Below, piece by piece: positions 17,035 through 25,395 of a stretch of DNA of 35,825 nucleotides. The position numbers and the translations under genes were made by a program. Below the pieces are notes generated by a model. The model made no database searches. It saw only the letters and a program-made list of their open reading frames with translations, and was not told the DNA's origin. The stretch spans positions 1-35,825 of the forward strand of contig JAHEFB010000046.1 in the NCBI GenBank assembly GCA_024640405.1, read 5' to 3'. This DNA comes from Alphaproteobacteria bacterium. Lineage in GTDB: Bacteria; Pseudomonadota; Alphaproteobacteria; Rhizobiales; Aestuariivirgaceae. How positions within the stretch are numbered: position 1 is the first letter of the stretch; each line of letters opens with the position of its first letter.

Positions 17035-17840
17035 AAAGGCGACTTTGTCGGGAAATCCGGTTTGCGCTTTTCGCGAATTGAGGAGAGCCCTTCCTTTACC
17101 TCCGGTCCCGAGAAGCCCATGAATTCCAGCGCCAGCGAGGCATCGAAACTCGGACCGGCCATGCGCAACCAGTTGTTCAGTGAATGCTTGGTCCAGCGAA
17201 TGGCGGTGGGTGCGCCCCTGGCCAGTTTGCCGCAGATTTTCAGTGCGGCTTCGTACACCTTGTCATCGTCGGCAACCTGCGACACAAGCCCGATGCGTTC
17301 AGCCTCTTCGCCGGCCAGCGGTTCGCACAGCATCAGGTAATATTTGGCCTTTGCCATGCCGATAAGCAGCGGCCAGACAATGGCGGCATGATCTCCGGCG
17401 GCAACGCCCAGCCGGGTGTGGCCGTCGATAATGCGTGCTGTGCGCCCGGCAACCGTGATATCGCACACCATGGCTGCCGCTAGGCCGGCGCCCACACTGA
17501 CGCCCTCAATGGCTGCGACGGTTGGTTTGCAGCAATTGATGACATTGTAGACAAGATCACTGGCCTCTTTCCATACGCGGGCGCGGGTTGCAAAATCACT
17601 GGTCATGTCTTCGACCATGGCGAGATCGCCGCCTGCCGACAGGTTGCCGCCGTCACCGCGCAACAGAACTACACTGGTGTCGGGGTCGCGATCTATGTCA
17701 CGCCATACTTCCGCCAGTTCGCGATGGCCGCCGGCATCCAGCGCATTAAGTTTTTTGGGTGCGCTGAGGATTACCTCCAGCACGCCGGTTTCCGGCCGAT
17801 TAAACTTCAAGGACGTGTAGTTTGCATAGAGATCTGTCAT
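17031..17840 (-). CDS. Enoyl-CoA hydratase/isomerase-family protein (crotonase fold) lacking both usual glutamates
   Basis: 269 residues from ATG 17840; an in-frame GTG two codons upstream (17846) is a possible alternative. The crotonase oxyanion-hole segments are present (SAPKKLNALDAGG, LSAGGDLAMVED, AIEGVSVGAGLAAAMVCDI). However, the two glutamates used by enoyl-CoA hydratase are absent: GGGCE is GAGLA here, and the PE motif is replaced by DGHTRLGVAAGDHA. A polar Gly-Asp-His stretch sits there instead. It therefore probably catalyses another crotonase-type reaction such as isomerisation, thioester hydrolysis or decarboxylation. The reaction cannot be named. It is a lone gene, divergent from the quinone reductase. 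Confidence 0.88.
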   Translation of the reverse strand: MTDLYANYTSLKFNRPETGVLEVILSAPKKLNALDAGGHRELAEVWRDIDRDPDTSVVLLRGDGGNLSAGGDLAMVEDMTSDFATRARVWKEASDLVYNVINCCKPTVAAIEGVSVGAGLAAAMVCDITVAGRTARIIDGHTRLGVAAGDHAAIVWPLLIGMAKAKYYLMLCEPLAGEEAERIGLVSQVADDDKVYEAALKICGKLARGAPTAIRWTKHSLNNWLRMAGPSFDASLALEFMGFSGPEVKEGLSSIREKRKPDFPTKSPF

Positions 17841-17940
17841 GGTCACTCAACAATCGTTGCTTTTCTAGGGCCTCGACCCTGATGAATTGGCTTGCCAGTA
17901 TGTGACGGCGAAACGAATTTGAGAAGAAGTTGGATAGTGC

Positions 17941-18888
17941 ATGGGTGTGATGATCGATGGCAAGTGGCACATGCAGTCAATTGCAGAGCTTTCAGACGGT
18001 GGCGCCTTCAGGCGCAGTGAAACCAGTTTTCGAAACTGGGTGACGCAGGACGGTGAATTTCCGCCTGAAGCGGGCCGCTATCACCTTTATGTCTCCTTTG
18101 CCTGTCCGTGGGCGCACCGGACATTGATCATGCGGATGTTGAAGGGGCTACAGGACATGATCTCCGTTTCGGTAGTCAACTGGTTCATGGGTGAAGACGG
18201 CTGGTCGTTTCAGGATGGCGACGGGGTGGTGGGCGATCCGGTATTTGAGGCCGAACATTTGCGCGACGTCTACCGTGGTGCCAGGTCCGATTACACCGGC
18301 AGGGTCACTGTGCCGGTTTTGTTTGACACCGCGACCAGGCAGATTGTTTCCAATGAGAGCGCAGAGATCATTCGCATGTTCAATTCGGCATTTGACGGGT
18401 CGGGTGCGCTGCCGGGCGATTATTATCCGGCTGCGTTTCGTGATGAAATCGACGCTGTCAATGCGCGCATCTATGACACGCTGAACAACGGTGTCTATAA
18501 ATCCGGCTTTGCCCGCAGTCAGGAAGCCTATGAACAGGCGGTTTTGCCGCTGTTTGATACGCTCGACTGGATGGAGGATATCCTGTCCCGGCAGCGCTGG
18601 CTGGCAGGCGACCGGTTCACCGAGGCTGACATTCGGGCATTTCCGACGTTGATCCGCTTCGATCCGGTCTATCACGGCCACTTCAAATGCAATCGTGCCC
18701 GCATTGTCGATTATCCGAATTTATGGGCATATACGCGTGAAATCTATCAGATGCCGGGTGTCGCCGAGACCGTCAACCTGGTGCATATCCGCAACCACTA
18801 TTACGCCAGTCATGAAACCGTAAATCCCACCCGCATCGTGGCCATTGGCCCGCAGCCGGACTACATGGAGCCACATGGCCGCAGATGA
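17941..18888 (+). CDS. Glutathionyl-hydroquinone reductase (xi-class GST, YqjG/PcpF type)
   Basis: 315 residues, the length of the family. The thioredoxin-like N-terminal domain holds the diagnostic Cys-Pro-Trp-Ala motif (FACPWAHRTLI, Cys55), followed by VVNWFMGEDGWSF. The all-helical C-terminal domain has DWMEDILSRQRWLAGDRFTEADIRAFPTLIRFDPVY (seen as WLAGDRFTEADIRAFPTLIRF). These enzymes reduce glutathionyl-hydroquinones to hydroquinones with glutathione, in the cytoplasm, often for quinone detoxification or aromatic catabolism. No aromatic pathway is visible beside it, so a stress role is likely. The first codons are ATG GGT GTG ATG, so Met4 is an alternative start. Confidence 0.92.
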   Translation: MGVMIDGKWHMQSIAELSDGGAFRRSETSFRNWVTQDGEFPPEAGRYHLYVSFACPWAHRTLIMRMLKGLQDMISVSVVNWFMGEDGWSFQDGDGVVGDPVFEAEHLRDVYRGARSDYTGRVTVPVLFDTATRQIVSNESAEIIRMFNSAFDGSGALPGDYYPAAFRDEIDAVNARIYDTLNNGVYKSGFARSQEAYEQAVLPLFDTLDWMEDILSRQRWLAGDRFTEADIRAFPTLIRFDPVYHGHFKCNRARIVDYPNLWAYTREIYQMPGVAETVNLVHIRNHYYASHETVNPTRIVAIGPQPDYMEPHGRR

Positions 18889-18914
18889 CGGCGCCTGTTT
18901 CTGTCCGGTCCGGC

Positions 18915-20096
18915 TTATTTCACATGTTTGGCGATAAACTCGATGGCTGACTGCACACCGCCTGAACCATGCTCGATGCCCAGTGCCGTCATGGCGGTTT
19001 CGATTGCCGCCAGCGTGCCAAGCTGGTTATAGCCGTTGACATGACCCATGTGGGCAATCCGGATGGCCCTGCTGTCCAGTGGTCCGATGCCGCGGCCGAC
19101 AGTGACGCCGAGCTTGTGTTCACAGTAGTCGATGATGCCGGTACTGGCGCCTTGCGGGGTCAACACACAGGTAACCGAATCACTGCGCTCGGCAGGTTCG
19201 GACACAGCGAAATCCATATCGCCCCTTGAGATCCAGGTTTGCACGGCAGCCCGCGTGGCTCCTGCCAGCAGGGCATGGCGATGAATGGCATTGTCGAGGC
19301 CCTCGGCGAGTAACATCTCCAGAGCCTTGCGAAGGGCGAACACCATTTGCACAGGCGGCGTTCCGGCATACCACATATAGTGATCCTTGCCGTCACGGAA
19401 CGTCCAGTCCCAGTAACTGGTTACCAAACCAGCTGACTTGTGGGCCTTTTTGGCCCTGGCGCTGGCGGCGGTGAAGCTCAGTCCCGGCGGGGTCATCAGT
19501 CCCTTCTGGGCTCCGGCCACGGTAACGTCGACACCCCAGCCATCCATGTCAAACTCCATGGAGCCGAGCGATGCGATTGTGTCGACCATCAGCAGGGCCG
19601 GATGGCCGGTCTCATCCAGCGCAGCGCGGACCCCCTTGACGTCATTGACAACGCCGGTTGCGGTGTCTGCCTGCACCATGAGTATGGCCTTGAGTTCCTG
19701 CGCTGTATCTTTGGCAAGGCGGGTCCTGACGGCTTTCAGGTCGACAGCGCGGCCGGTGCGTTCTGCAAGCACTTCGGTTTCAATGCCAAGCTGGCTGGCC
19801 ATCTCGCCCCAGACGACCGGAAACAGGCCTGATTCCAGAACCAGCACCCTGTCGCCTTGGGACAGGGTATTGGAAAGCGCTGCTTCCCATGCGCCATGAC
19901 CATTGGCGGCATAGATGTAGACTCTGCTCCTGGTACGGAAAATCTTCTTGAGATCTTTCATGCAGGCACGGGAGGCTTCTTCCGAGCTGCCGCCGTAAAT
20001 GTCGACAGATGCATGGTGCAGGGCGTTGAGCACCTCGTCAGGCATGTTGGTGGGGCCGGGAATTGCAAGGTGCCGGTGACCATTGGCAAGCGTCAT
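18915..20096 (-). CDS. Class V aminotransferase, serine/alanine-glyoxylate aminotransferase type
   Basis: 393 residues. The N-terminus HLAIPGPTNMPDEVLNAL and ANGHGAWEAALSNTLSQGD (about 64-82) are typical of serine-glyoxylate and alanine-glyoxylate aminotransferases; the PLP lysine is Lys198 in VAGAQKGLMTPPGL, and VDTIASLG precedes it. It would transfer an amino group from serine or alanine to glyoxylate, giving hydroxypyruvate or pyruvate and glycine. No other serine-cycle gene is visible, so assimilation of C1 units is not implied; glyoxylate detoxification or purine/ureide breakdown is possible. It lies 78 bp downstream of thiQ on the same strand and might be co-transcribed with it, though nothing functional links them. 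Confidence 0.92.
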   Translation of the reverse strand: MTLANGHRHLAIPGPTNMPDEVLNALHHASVDIYGGSSEEASRACMKDLKKIFRTRSRVYIYAANGHGAWEAALSNTLSQGDRVLVLESGLFPVVWGEMASQLGIETEVLAERTGRAVDLKAVRTRLAKDTAQELKAILMVQADTATGVVNDVKGVRAALDETGHPALLMVDTIASLGSMEFDMDGWGVDVTVAGAQKGLMTPPGLSFTAASARAKKAHKSAGLVTSYWDWTFRDGKDHYMWYAGTPPVQMVFALRKALEMLLAEGLDNAIHRHALLAGATRAAVQTWISRGDMDFAVSEPAERSDSVTCVLTPQGASTGIIDYCEHKLGVTVGRGIGPLDSRAIRIAHMGHVNGYNQLGTLAAIETAMTALGIEHGSGGVQSAIEFIAKHVK

Positions 20097-20174
20097 GGGG
20101 TTGGTCCGTTGATAATAGGTGTACCGGGGACAAGGGTCCGTACTGTCCCACCGGTTTCATGGAATGGCAAGACG

Positions 20175-20888
20175 TCAGGTGCCAAGATAGCCCTGCAATC
20201 CGGGAATGTCTGATGCGCTGAAAAGAGCATCGACCGGGCGATTGGCAACTACCTGGCCTGCATCGAGAAATGCCGCATGACCGGCAGCGAACTTGACGTC
20301 TGCCGGGTCGTGGGAGACCAGGATGACGGTCATCCCGCGCTGTTTGTGAATAGTGCTTACGAGGCGCAGCATGTCACGCCGCAAGGCGGGGCCGAGGGCG
20401 GCAAACGGTTCATCCAGCAACAGGACAGGGCGGTTGCGCACCAGTGCCCGGGCAATTGCCACCCGCTGGCGCTGCCCGCCCGAAAGCTCACGCGGCAGCC
20501 GCTTTTCCAGGCCAGAAAGCCCGGTTTCTTCAAGCGCGCCTGCTATGGAAGTCTTGTCATCGTCCGACAAATCCAGCGCAGGTGATATGCCAAGTGCGAC
20601 GTTGGTGAATACATCCAGATGGGCAAACAGGTTGTTGTCCTGAAACACCATGGTTACCGGACGGTCGGCTGGTTGTGTCGCAGTGGCGTCGATGCCATCA
20701 AACAATACGCTGCCGGAGGACGGCTCTTCAAAGCCGGCAATCAGATTGATCAGTGTGGTCTTTCCCGATCCGGACGGGCCAATGAGACCGGTAAAGCTGC
20801 CGGCCTCAAACGTGGTCGAAAAATGCATCGGCTCGCCACCTGGATAACAGAAATCCAGATCGGCCAGCTTGATCGCGGAACCGGTCAT
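20175..20888 (-). CDS. thiQ: Thiamine ABC transporter ATP-binding protein ThiQ
   Basis: 237 residues, the ATPase of the thiamine/TPP importer. Walker A GPSGSGKTT is at about residues 36-44, signature LSGGQRQRVAIARAL and Walker B VLLLDEPFAALGP follow, and the H-loop is in LVSHDPADV. The short length and the PFAALGP switch resemble E. coli ThiQ. Its start overlaps the thiP stop by four bases (ATGA). The order thiB-thiP-thiQ behind a TPP riboswitch makes the substrate assignment secure. Confidence 0.94.
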   Translation of the reverse strand: MTGSAIKLADLDFCYPGGEPMHFSTTFEAGSFTGLIGPSGSGKTTLINLIAGFEEPSSGSVLFDGIDATATQPADRPVTMVFQDNNLFAHLDVFTNVALGISPALDLSDDDKTSIAGALEETGLSGLEKRLPRELSGGQRQRVAIARALVRNRPVLLLDEPFAALGPALRRDMLRLVSTIHKQRGMTVILVSHDPADVKFAAGHAAFLDAGQVVANRPVDALFSASDIPGLQGYLGT

Positions 20889-22510
20889 GACATGCGTGCT
20901 CCGGGTTTCAACTGTTCAGCAGACCATATCAATGCAAGACAGAAACCTGCCAGAATTATCGCAATCCCCGCTGCTTCCAGCGAACGGTAACTGCCCATCT
21001 TCTGTAACAGAAGCAACGGCAGGGTTACAAAGTCCGTCGAACCGAACAGCGCTGCAGCGCCCAGGTCGCCGATGGACAGGGCCGCTGCCAGGGCAAAGGC
21101 GAGTGCGAACGAGCGGGCCAGCACCGGCAGATCGATCAGGCGCCATCTATGCAGTCCGGACAGGCCGAGGCTGGCACACAGGCGGTCATGCACCTGGGCC
21201 TGGCCGACAACCGCCGGGCTCAAGATCCTGAGCACGAAGGGCAGGGACATTAGCGCGTTGACGACAGCCACGATAACCGGGGCAAGTGCAGCGGCCATGC
21301 CGGTGCGGTGCAGGACGACGAACCAGCCGGCGCCGATGACAATCGGGGGTACAACGAGAATGAGTGACCCTGACGCCTGCATGCCGGAAACAAGGTATGC
21401 AGCGGCGCGTGATGGTTGGCGGCGGCGCATGATGGTGCGTTGTGCCGCCAGCAGGCACCAGGCCATGACAAGTGACAGGCTGGCAGCGGTGAACGCCAAC
21501 AGCAGCGATGTGCCCAGTGCGCGCCAGAACACCGATTGCGATACGATTGCCGCAAACGGTGCAGCGATACCTGACAGGGCAATGGCCAGCATCGGCGTTG
21601 CAATGAAGCTGAGGCCGGCAGCGATGACCGTTATGTCTTTGAACCGGGAGGGATGTTGATCAGGCCGCCGTGCCGGTTTGCCGACACCGGCCATGACCGC
21701 AATATCTGCTGCCATGCGTCCGCCCAGAACAAACAGGCCGGCGCACAATGACAGCTGCAACAGGGCCAGCAGAACGGCGCGCGGCGGATCAAAGTCAAAA
21801 CGCAGCGACTGATAGATAGCTACTTCCAGCGTGGTGGCCCTGGGCCCGCCGCCCAATACCAGCACCACGGCAAAACTGGCTATGCACAACATGAATACCA
21901 GGCTGGCGATGCCGGGCAGTACGGACCGGATCACCGGCCATTCGATATGGCGGAATACGTGGCCGGAGGTAAAACTCAACTGGGCGGCCAGGCGCCAGTT
22001 CTCTGGCGGGATCTGTTCCAGTGACGCGACCAGCAGGCGGGCTGCCAGTGCCATGTTGAAAAACACATGCGCGATCAGAATGCCGGGCAGGCCATAGATG
22101 TTCAACGGTTCCGACATGCCGGTGGTCTGCAGCAGGGTACTGACCCAGCCCTGCCTGCCCCACACCTCGACGATGCCCAGCACCACCACCAGTGCCGGCA
22201 AGGCCAGCGGCAGGGCGAGCAGGCGCAGGATGATGGCCCTGCCCGGAAACATCGCTTGCCGTGCCAGGGCTCTTGCCAGCGGGATCGCCAGTGCGAGCGA
22301 CAGTAGGGTCGATAGTCCGGCCTGAAGCAGGGTGAACCTGGTGATTGCCCAGACGAAGGACAGGTAGTCTGAACCCAGCTCCGGCATTGCAGGTGCAATC
22401 GCCACCAGCGCCAGCATGGGGGTTACAGCGATAAAGAGGATGAAGGAAAGCGCGACAGTTCCCGCCATAACCGCTTGCCTGGGCCTGGACATTGCGACCG
22501 ATGATGACAT
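20885..22510 (-). CDS. thiP: Thiamine ABC transporter permease ThiP
   Basis: 541 residues with two tandem binding-protein-dependent permease domains, about twelve membrane segments. EAA-type loops that contact the ATPase are visible in both halves (the second includes ASLGLSGLHRWRLIDLPVL). The duplicated arrangement is the ThiP hallmark. Start chosen at ATG 22510 (MSSSVAMSRPRQAV), 14 bp after the thiB stop; the open frame extends to 22561 inside thiB but that extension is polar and unneeded. It forms the inner-membrane channel for thiamine delivered by ThiB. Confidence 0.93.
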   Translation of the reverse strand: MSSSVAMSRPRQAVMAGTVALSFILFIAVTPMLALVAIAPAMPELGSDYLSFVWAITRFTLLQAGLSTLLSLALAIPLARALARQAMFPGRAIILRLLALPLALPALVVVLGIVEVWGRQGWVSTLLQTTGMSEPLNIYGLPGILIAHVFFNMALAARLLVASLEQIPPENWRLAAQLSFTSGHVFRHIEWPVIRSVLPGIASLVFMLCIASFAVVLVLGGGPRATTLEVAIYQSLRFDFDPPRAVLLALLQLSLCAGLFVLGGRMAADIAVMAGVGKPARRPDQHPSRFKDITVIAAGLSFIATPMLAIALSGIAAPFAAIVSQSVFWRALGTSLLLAFTAASLSLVMAWCLLAAQRTIMRRRQPSRAAAYLVSGMQASGSLILVVPPIVIGAGWFVVLHRTGMAAALAPVIVAVVNALMSLPFVLRILSPAVVGQAQVHDRLCASLGLSGLHRWRLIDLPVLARSFALAFALAAALSIGDLGAAALFGSTDFVTLPLLLLQKMGSYRSLEAAGIAIILAGFCLALIWSAEQLKPGARMS

Positions 22511-22524
22511 CCCGGCCTGCCGAG

Positions 22525-23523
22525 TTACCTGGTTGTGGCTTTGAGCCACTCGTCGATCCATGCCTTGCGGTTGGCATTGACCTCGTCGGATGCCAGCAGC
22601 AGTGACTTTTCAGGCTTTACCAGTTTGCCGAATGCATCCGGCAGTGTGCCGGTGGTCTTGCCGGCCGGCCACATCCAGTTGTTGGTCGGGATGTGGTTCT
22701 GGAAGCCGGGCCCGGTCATGAAGGCCAGGAACTTGCGGGCAAGCGGCTTGTTTGGCGACGACTTCAGAATGCCGGCAACCTCGATCTGCATGTAATGGCC
22801 CTCTGAGAAGGCCGCCGCGCGATAGCGGTCGGTTTTCTCCGCCACCATGTGGTAGGCAGGCGAGGTTGTGTAGGACAGCACCATGGGCGCCTCGCCCTTG
22901 GTGAACATGCCATAGGCCTCCGACCAGCCGGGCGTCACGGTCAGCACACGCTTTGACAGTTTGCTCCAAGTGTCGGGTGCCTTGTCGCCATACACCGCCT
23001 TGATCCACAGCAGCAGGCCGAGGCCGGGGCTGGAGGTGCGCGGGTCCTGAATAACGATTTTTTGCTCCGGGTCGCCGTTCACCAGCGCATCCAGGCTGGC
23101 AGGCGGGGTCTTGATCTTCTCGCTGTCATAGATGACGGCGAAGTGGCCGAAATCATACGGCACGAATATCCGGTCGGCCCAGGTCACCGGCAGGCTGATG
23201 TTAACCGTGTCGATATTGTGCTGTTCAAACAGGCCGGTTGCGGCGGCTTCCGCCGTCAGGCTGGTGTCGATGCCCAGCAGGACATCGGCCTTGCTGTTGG
23301 CCCCTTCCAGCTTGATGCGGTTCAAGGTGGCGACTGCGTCTGCCACGGCCACCCATTCAAGTTCACAGCCGCACTCCGCCTCAAAAGCGGTCTTGATTTT
23401 CGGACCGGGGCCCCAGTCCGAGGTGAAGCTGTCATAGGTATAGACCGTGAGCTTGTCCCTGGCTGATGCCGGCACTGCCAGTGTCAGGACAACGGCAAGG
23501 CAAAGTGTAAACAGGCGCAGCAT
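22525..23523 (-). CDS. thiB: Thiamine-binding periplasmic protein ThiB
   Basis: 332 residues from ATG 23523, preceded by GGAGGAG (23531-23537, 7 nt away). The N-terminus [21 protein letters not shown] is a Sec signal peptide with cleavage after ASA (residue 21). The mature protein starts [19 protein letters not shown], the ThiB/TbpA pattern, followed by [18 protein letters not shown] and [13 protein letters not shown] near the C-terminus. The frame is open upstream to 23727, but that stretch is the riboswitch leader and is not coding. It captures thiamine or its phosphates in the periplasm for ThiPQ. Expression should fall when TPP is abundant. Confidence 0.94.
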   Translation of the reverse strand: MLRLFTLCLAVVLTLAVPASARDKLTVYTYDSFTSDWGPGPKIKTAFEAECGCELEWVAVADAVATLNRIKLEGANSKADVLLGIDTSLTAEAAATGLFEQHNIDTVNISLPVTWADRIFVPYDFGHFAVIYDSEKIKTPPASLDALVNGDPEQKIVIQDPRTSSPGLGLLLWIKAVYGDKAPDTWSKLSKRVLTVTPGWSEAYGMFTKGEAPMVLSYTTSPAYHMVAEKTDRYRAAAFSEGHYMQIEVAGILKSSPNKPLARKFLAFMTGPGFQNHIPTNNWMWPAGKTTGTLPDAFGKLVKPEKSLLLASDEVNANRKAWIDEWLKATTR

Positions 23524-23587
23524 TTTCGATCTCCTCCGCGAAGATGACAATTTGCTGCCGGACGTGATGGGAAAACATCGAGAACAG

Positions 23588-23685
23588 GCTCGTATCCCTC
23601 CGCCGGCATGATCCGGATCAGGTTCAGAGGGTTGGCAGGGACACCTGCCTCTCAGCCCTTCAGATTTGTGGGGCACCCCGAGAGC
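23588..23685 (-). promoter_or_regulatory. TPP riboswitch (THI element) controlling thiBPQ
   Basis: Read on the minus strand, the leader holds GGGGTGCCC, then GGGCTGAGAGG, then ACCCTCTGAACCTGATCCGG and ATCATGCCGGCGGAGGGA, the conserved order of the TPP-sensing THI element (CTGAGA is the complement of 23651-23656). GCTC at the 5' edge (23682-23685) pairs with GAGC at the 3' edge (23588-23591) as the P1 helix. It ends about 64 nt before the thiB start. I could not identify a clear terminator or an anti-Shine-Dalgarno pairing, so transcriptional versus translational control is open. Confidence 0.95.
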
Positions 23686-23750
23686 AATTACAGATATAGG
23701 GCACCAGCGGGCCCTTGTACAAGGCACATTGTGTGGTATTGCAGCGGACC

Positions 23751-24383
23751 ATGACTGTGAAGTTTACATTGCTGCTGGCTGGCGAGCTGACCGTGACTGA
23801 CCGGCTGAAGGCCCAGATTGCCGGCAGCCGCATCATTGCAGCAGACGGCGGCATGGCTCATGCCGAAGCGCTTGGCGTGCTTCCGGAGCTGTGGCTGGGA
23901 GATTTTGATTCATCGGATGAAGCGCTGATTATGCGCTACGCGGACATTCCGCGCCAGGCTCATCCTGTTGCCAAGAATGCCACGGATGGTGAACTGGCGG
24001 TGGATGAAGCGGTCCGGCTTGGGGCTACAGAGTTGCTGCTGGCAGGCGGCTTCGGCGGCCAGGCCGACCATGCCTTTGCCCACATGATGTTGTTGCTCGG
24101 GTTGAAAGCGCACGGCATGCCGGTGATGTTGTCCAGTGGCCACGAGGAAGCCTGGCCGTTGCTGGATGACAGCATCGAGATCGATGTGCCGCCGGGATCG
24201 CGCCTGTCGATCCTGCCGGTCACCGATCTCGACCGCATCACCATCGAGGGTGTGCGCTGGCCGTTGAGCGACCGCAACGTGATGCTGGGCTCAACCCTGA
24301 CCCTGTCCAACGAAGTGGAAACGCCACCGGCGAAAGTGTCGGTTGTTGCCGGCAAGGCGATTGTGCTGGTTTATCCGGTTTAG
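23751..24383 (+). CDS. thiN: Thiamine pyrophosphokinase (thiamine diphosphokinase)
   Basis: 210 residues from ATG 23751; an upstream in-frame TTG at 23715 would add 12 residues that look non-coding. Family motifs are ADGG (31-34), the metal-binding GDFDSSDE (50-57), [10 protein letters not shown] (78-87) and [13 protein letters not shown] (about 99-111). It transfers pyrophosphate from ATP to thiamine, making the TPP cofactor in one step. It is divergent from thiB, so the riboswitch on the other strand does not control it. Import by ThiBPQ plus this kinase forms a complete thiamine salvage route. The enzyme is cytoplasmic. Confidence 0.93.
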   Translation: MTVKFTLLLAGELTVTDRLKAQIAGSRIIAADGGMAHAEALGVLPELWLGDFDSSDEALIMRYADIPRQAHPVAKNATDGELAVDEAVRLGATELLLAGGFGGQADHAFAHMMLLLGLKAHGMPVMLSSGHEEAWPLLDDSIEIDVPPGSRLSILPVTDLDRITIEGVRWPLSDRNVMLGSTLTLSNEVETPPAKVSVVAGKAIVLVYPV

Positions 24384-24408
24384 GTCCTTGAAAGTGCGTC
24401 TGGGTATC

Positions 24409-24427
24409 AACCCGGCAACTCCGGGTT
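24409..24427. terminator. Stem-loop downstream of thiN
   Basis: AACCCGG (24409-24415), loop CAACT, CCGGGTT (24421-24427) is a perfect 7-bp GC-rich hairpin 25 bp after the thiN stop. No T-tract follows, so it is a candidate terminator only. It is the first element in the 325-bp gap between thiN (stop at 24383) and the gntR-type gene; the middle of that gap (24430-24640) shows nothing I recognise, and the end holds the gntR promoter. Confidence 0.4.
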
Positions 24428-24641
24428 CGACATCCGTGAACCCAACCGTCCTGGCCTGATGTGTCTCAGGCATCTGCCAGTCCGTACCAGATCTGCCCCG
24501 GAAAAGTAATATGAATGCCATCCCGGCAGTAGGCAACGCGAGCATAACCTTTTTCGCTTCAACTCACGAAGCTCGATGGATGGGGCAATGACGCGGTTGA
24601 CGCCCGTCGGGCACAATCATGTGAAATCAGGATCGATCGGC

Positions 24642-24706
24642 TTGACTCGCCGGCTCCTGGTGTTCTATTGAGTATTGAATTCAGTATTCAGAGTTCGGAA
24701 TTCAAT
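24642..24706 (+). promoter_or_regulatory. Promoter and palindromic operator of the GntR operon
   Basis: TTGACT (24642-24647), 18-nt spacer, TATTGA (24666-24671) is a plausible promoter. Directly after it, ATTGAATTC (24674-24682) and GAATTCAAT (24698-24706) are perfect 9-bp inverted arms separated by 15 nt, and a second repeat, TGAAT-N5-ATTCA, occupies 24676-24690. The ATG of the GntR-type gene is at 24709, three bases after the last arm, so a bound repressor would cover the start of transcription and the translation start. Autoregulation is inference. Confidence 0.5.
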
Positions 24707-24708
24707 TC

Positions 24709-25395
24709 ATGTTGACGATCCAGACGGCTCCCGCGCTGGCCGACCAGGTCTACCAGGTTATCCTCGATGATATCTGCAGCGGCAGGCTGACACCGGGCAC
24801 ACACCTGAAGCAGGAACAACTGGCTGAAAGGCTTGGGGTTTCGCGCCAGCCGGTGCAGCAGGCAATGGCATTGCTCAAGGCAGACGGCCTTGTTGAAGAG
24901 GTTGGCAAACGGGGTCTGCGGGTATCCGAACTGGATATTGAGGTGATGCACCACCATTATGAAGTGCGCGCCCAGCTGGATGGACTTGCCGCTCGCAATA
25001 CCACATTGCGGATTGGTCAGGATGCTGCATTGCGCGGGGCTTTCGAGACGCAAGTCCTCAGCATACTCGCCGCTGGGACCAGGGCGGTGAAGCATGGCGA
25101 CGTGCCGGAGATGATCCGTCAGGACGAATTGCTGCACCGGCTGTTCTATGAGTATTCCGGCAATCCATTGCTTGTCTCGACCGCCGAGCCGCACTGGCGT
25201 TTTTTGCGCCGTGTCATGGGAGATGTCATGCGCAAGGCCGAGCCGCCACACGACATCTGGGACCAGCATGTGGCCATAGTGACCGCAAGCCTGAAAGGTC
25301 AACCGGATGAGGCAGAGGCGCTGATGACCGATCATGCCCGGCGTGCGGCAATACTGCTGGCAGGCAACGCAGATGCCGGAGCTACCGCGACATGA
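24709..25395 (+). CDS. GntR-family transcriptional regulator, FCD type
   Basis: 228 residues. The winged helix-turn-helix covers about residues 8-75 (LADQVYQVILDDICSGRLTPG, then LAERLGVSRQPVQQAMALLKADGLVEEVGKRGLRV, given in pieces), which is the GntR pattern. The C-terminal helical half (MHHHYEVRAQLDGLAARN onward, with RQDELLHRLFYEYSGNP) fits an FCD ligand-binding domain, which in this subfamily senses organic acids such as pyruvate, lactate or gluconate, often with a metal held by His/Asp residues. Its last bases overlap the acyl-CoA synthetase start (ATGA), so it is the first gene of the operon it probably controls. No strong Shine-Dalgarno is present; GGAA at 24697-24700 is the best. Confidence 0.9.
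   Translation: MLTIQTAPALADQVYQVILDDICSGRLTPGTHLKQEQLAERLGVSRQPVQQAMALLKADGLVEEVGKRGLRVSELDIEVMHHHYEVRAQLDGLAARNTTLRIGQDAALRGAFETQVLSILAAGTRAVKHGDVPEMIRQDELLHRLFYEYSGNPLLVSTAEPHWRFLRRVMGDVMRKAEPPHDIWDQHVAIVTASLKGQPDEAEALMTDHARRAAILLAGNADAGATAT

Noticed and set aside
23524..23727. N-terminal extension of the ThiB frame by 68 residues
   Set aside because: The extension is the TPP riboswitch leader read as protein. The signal peptide and Shine-Dalgarno place the start at 23523.
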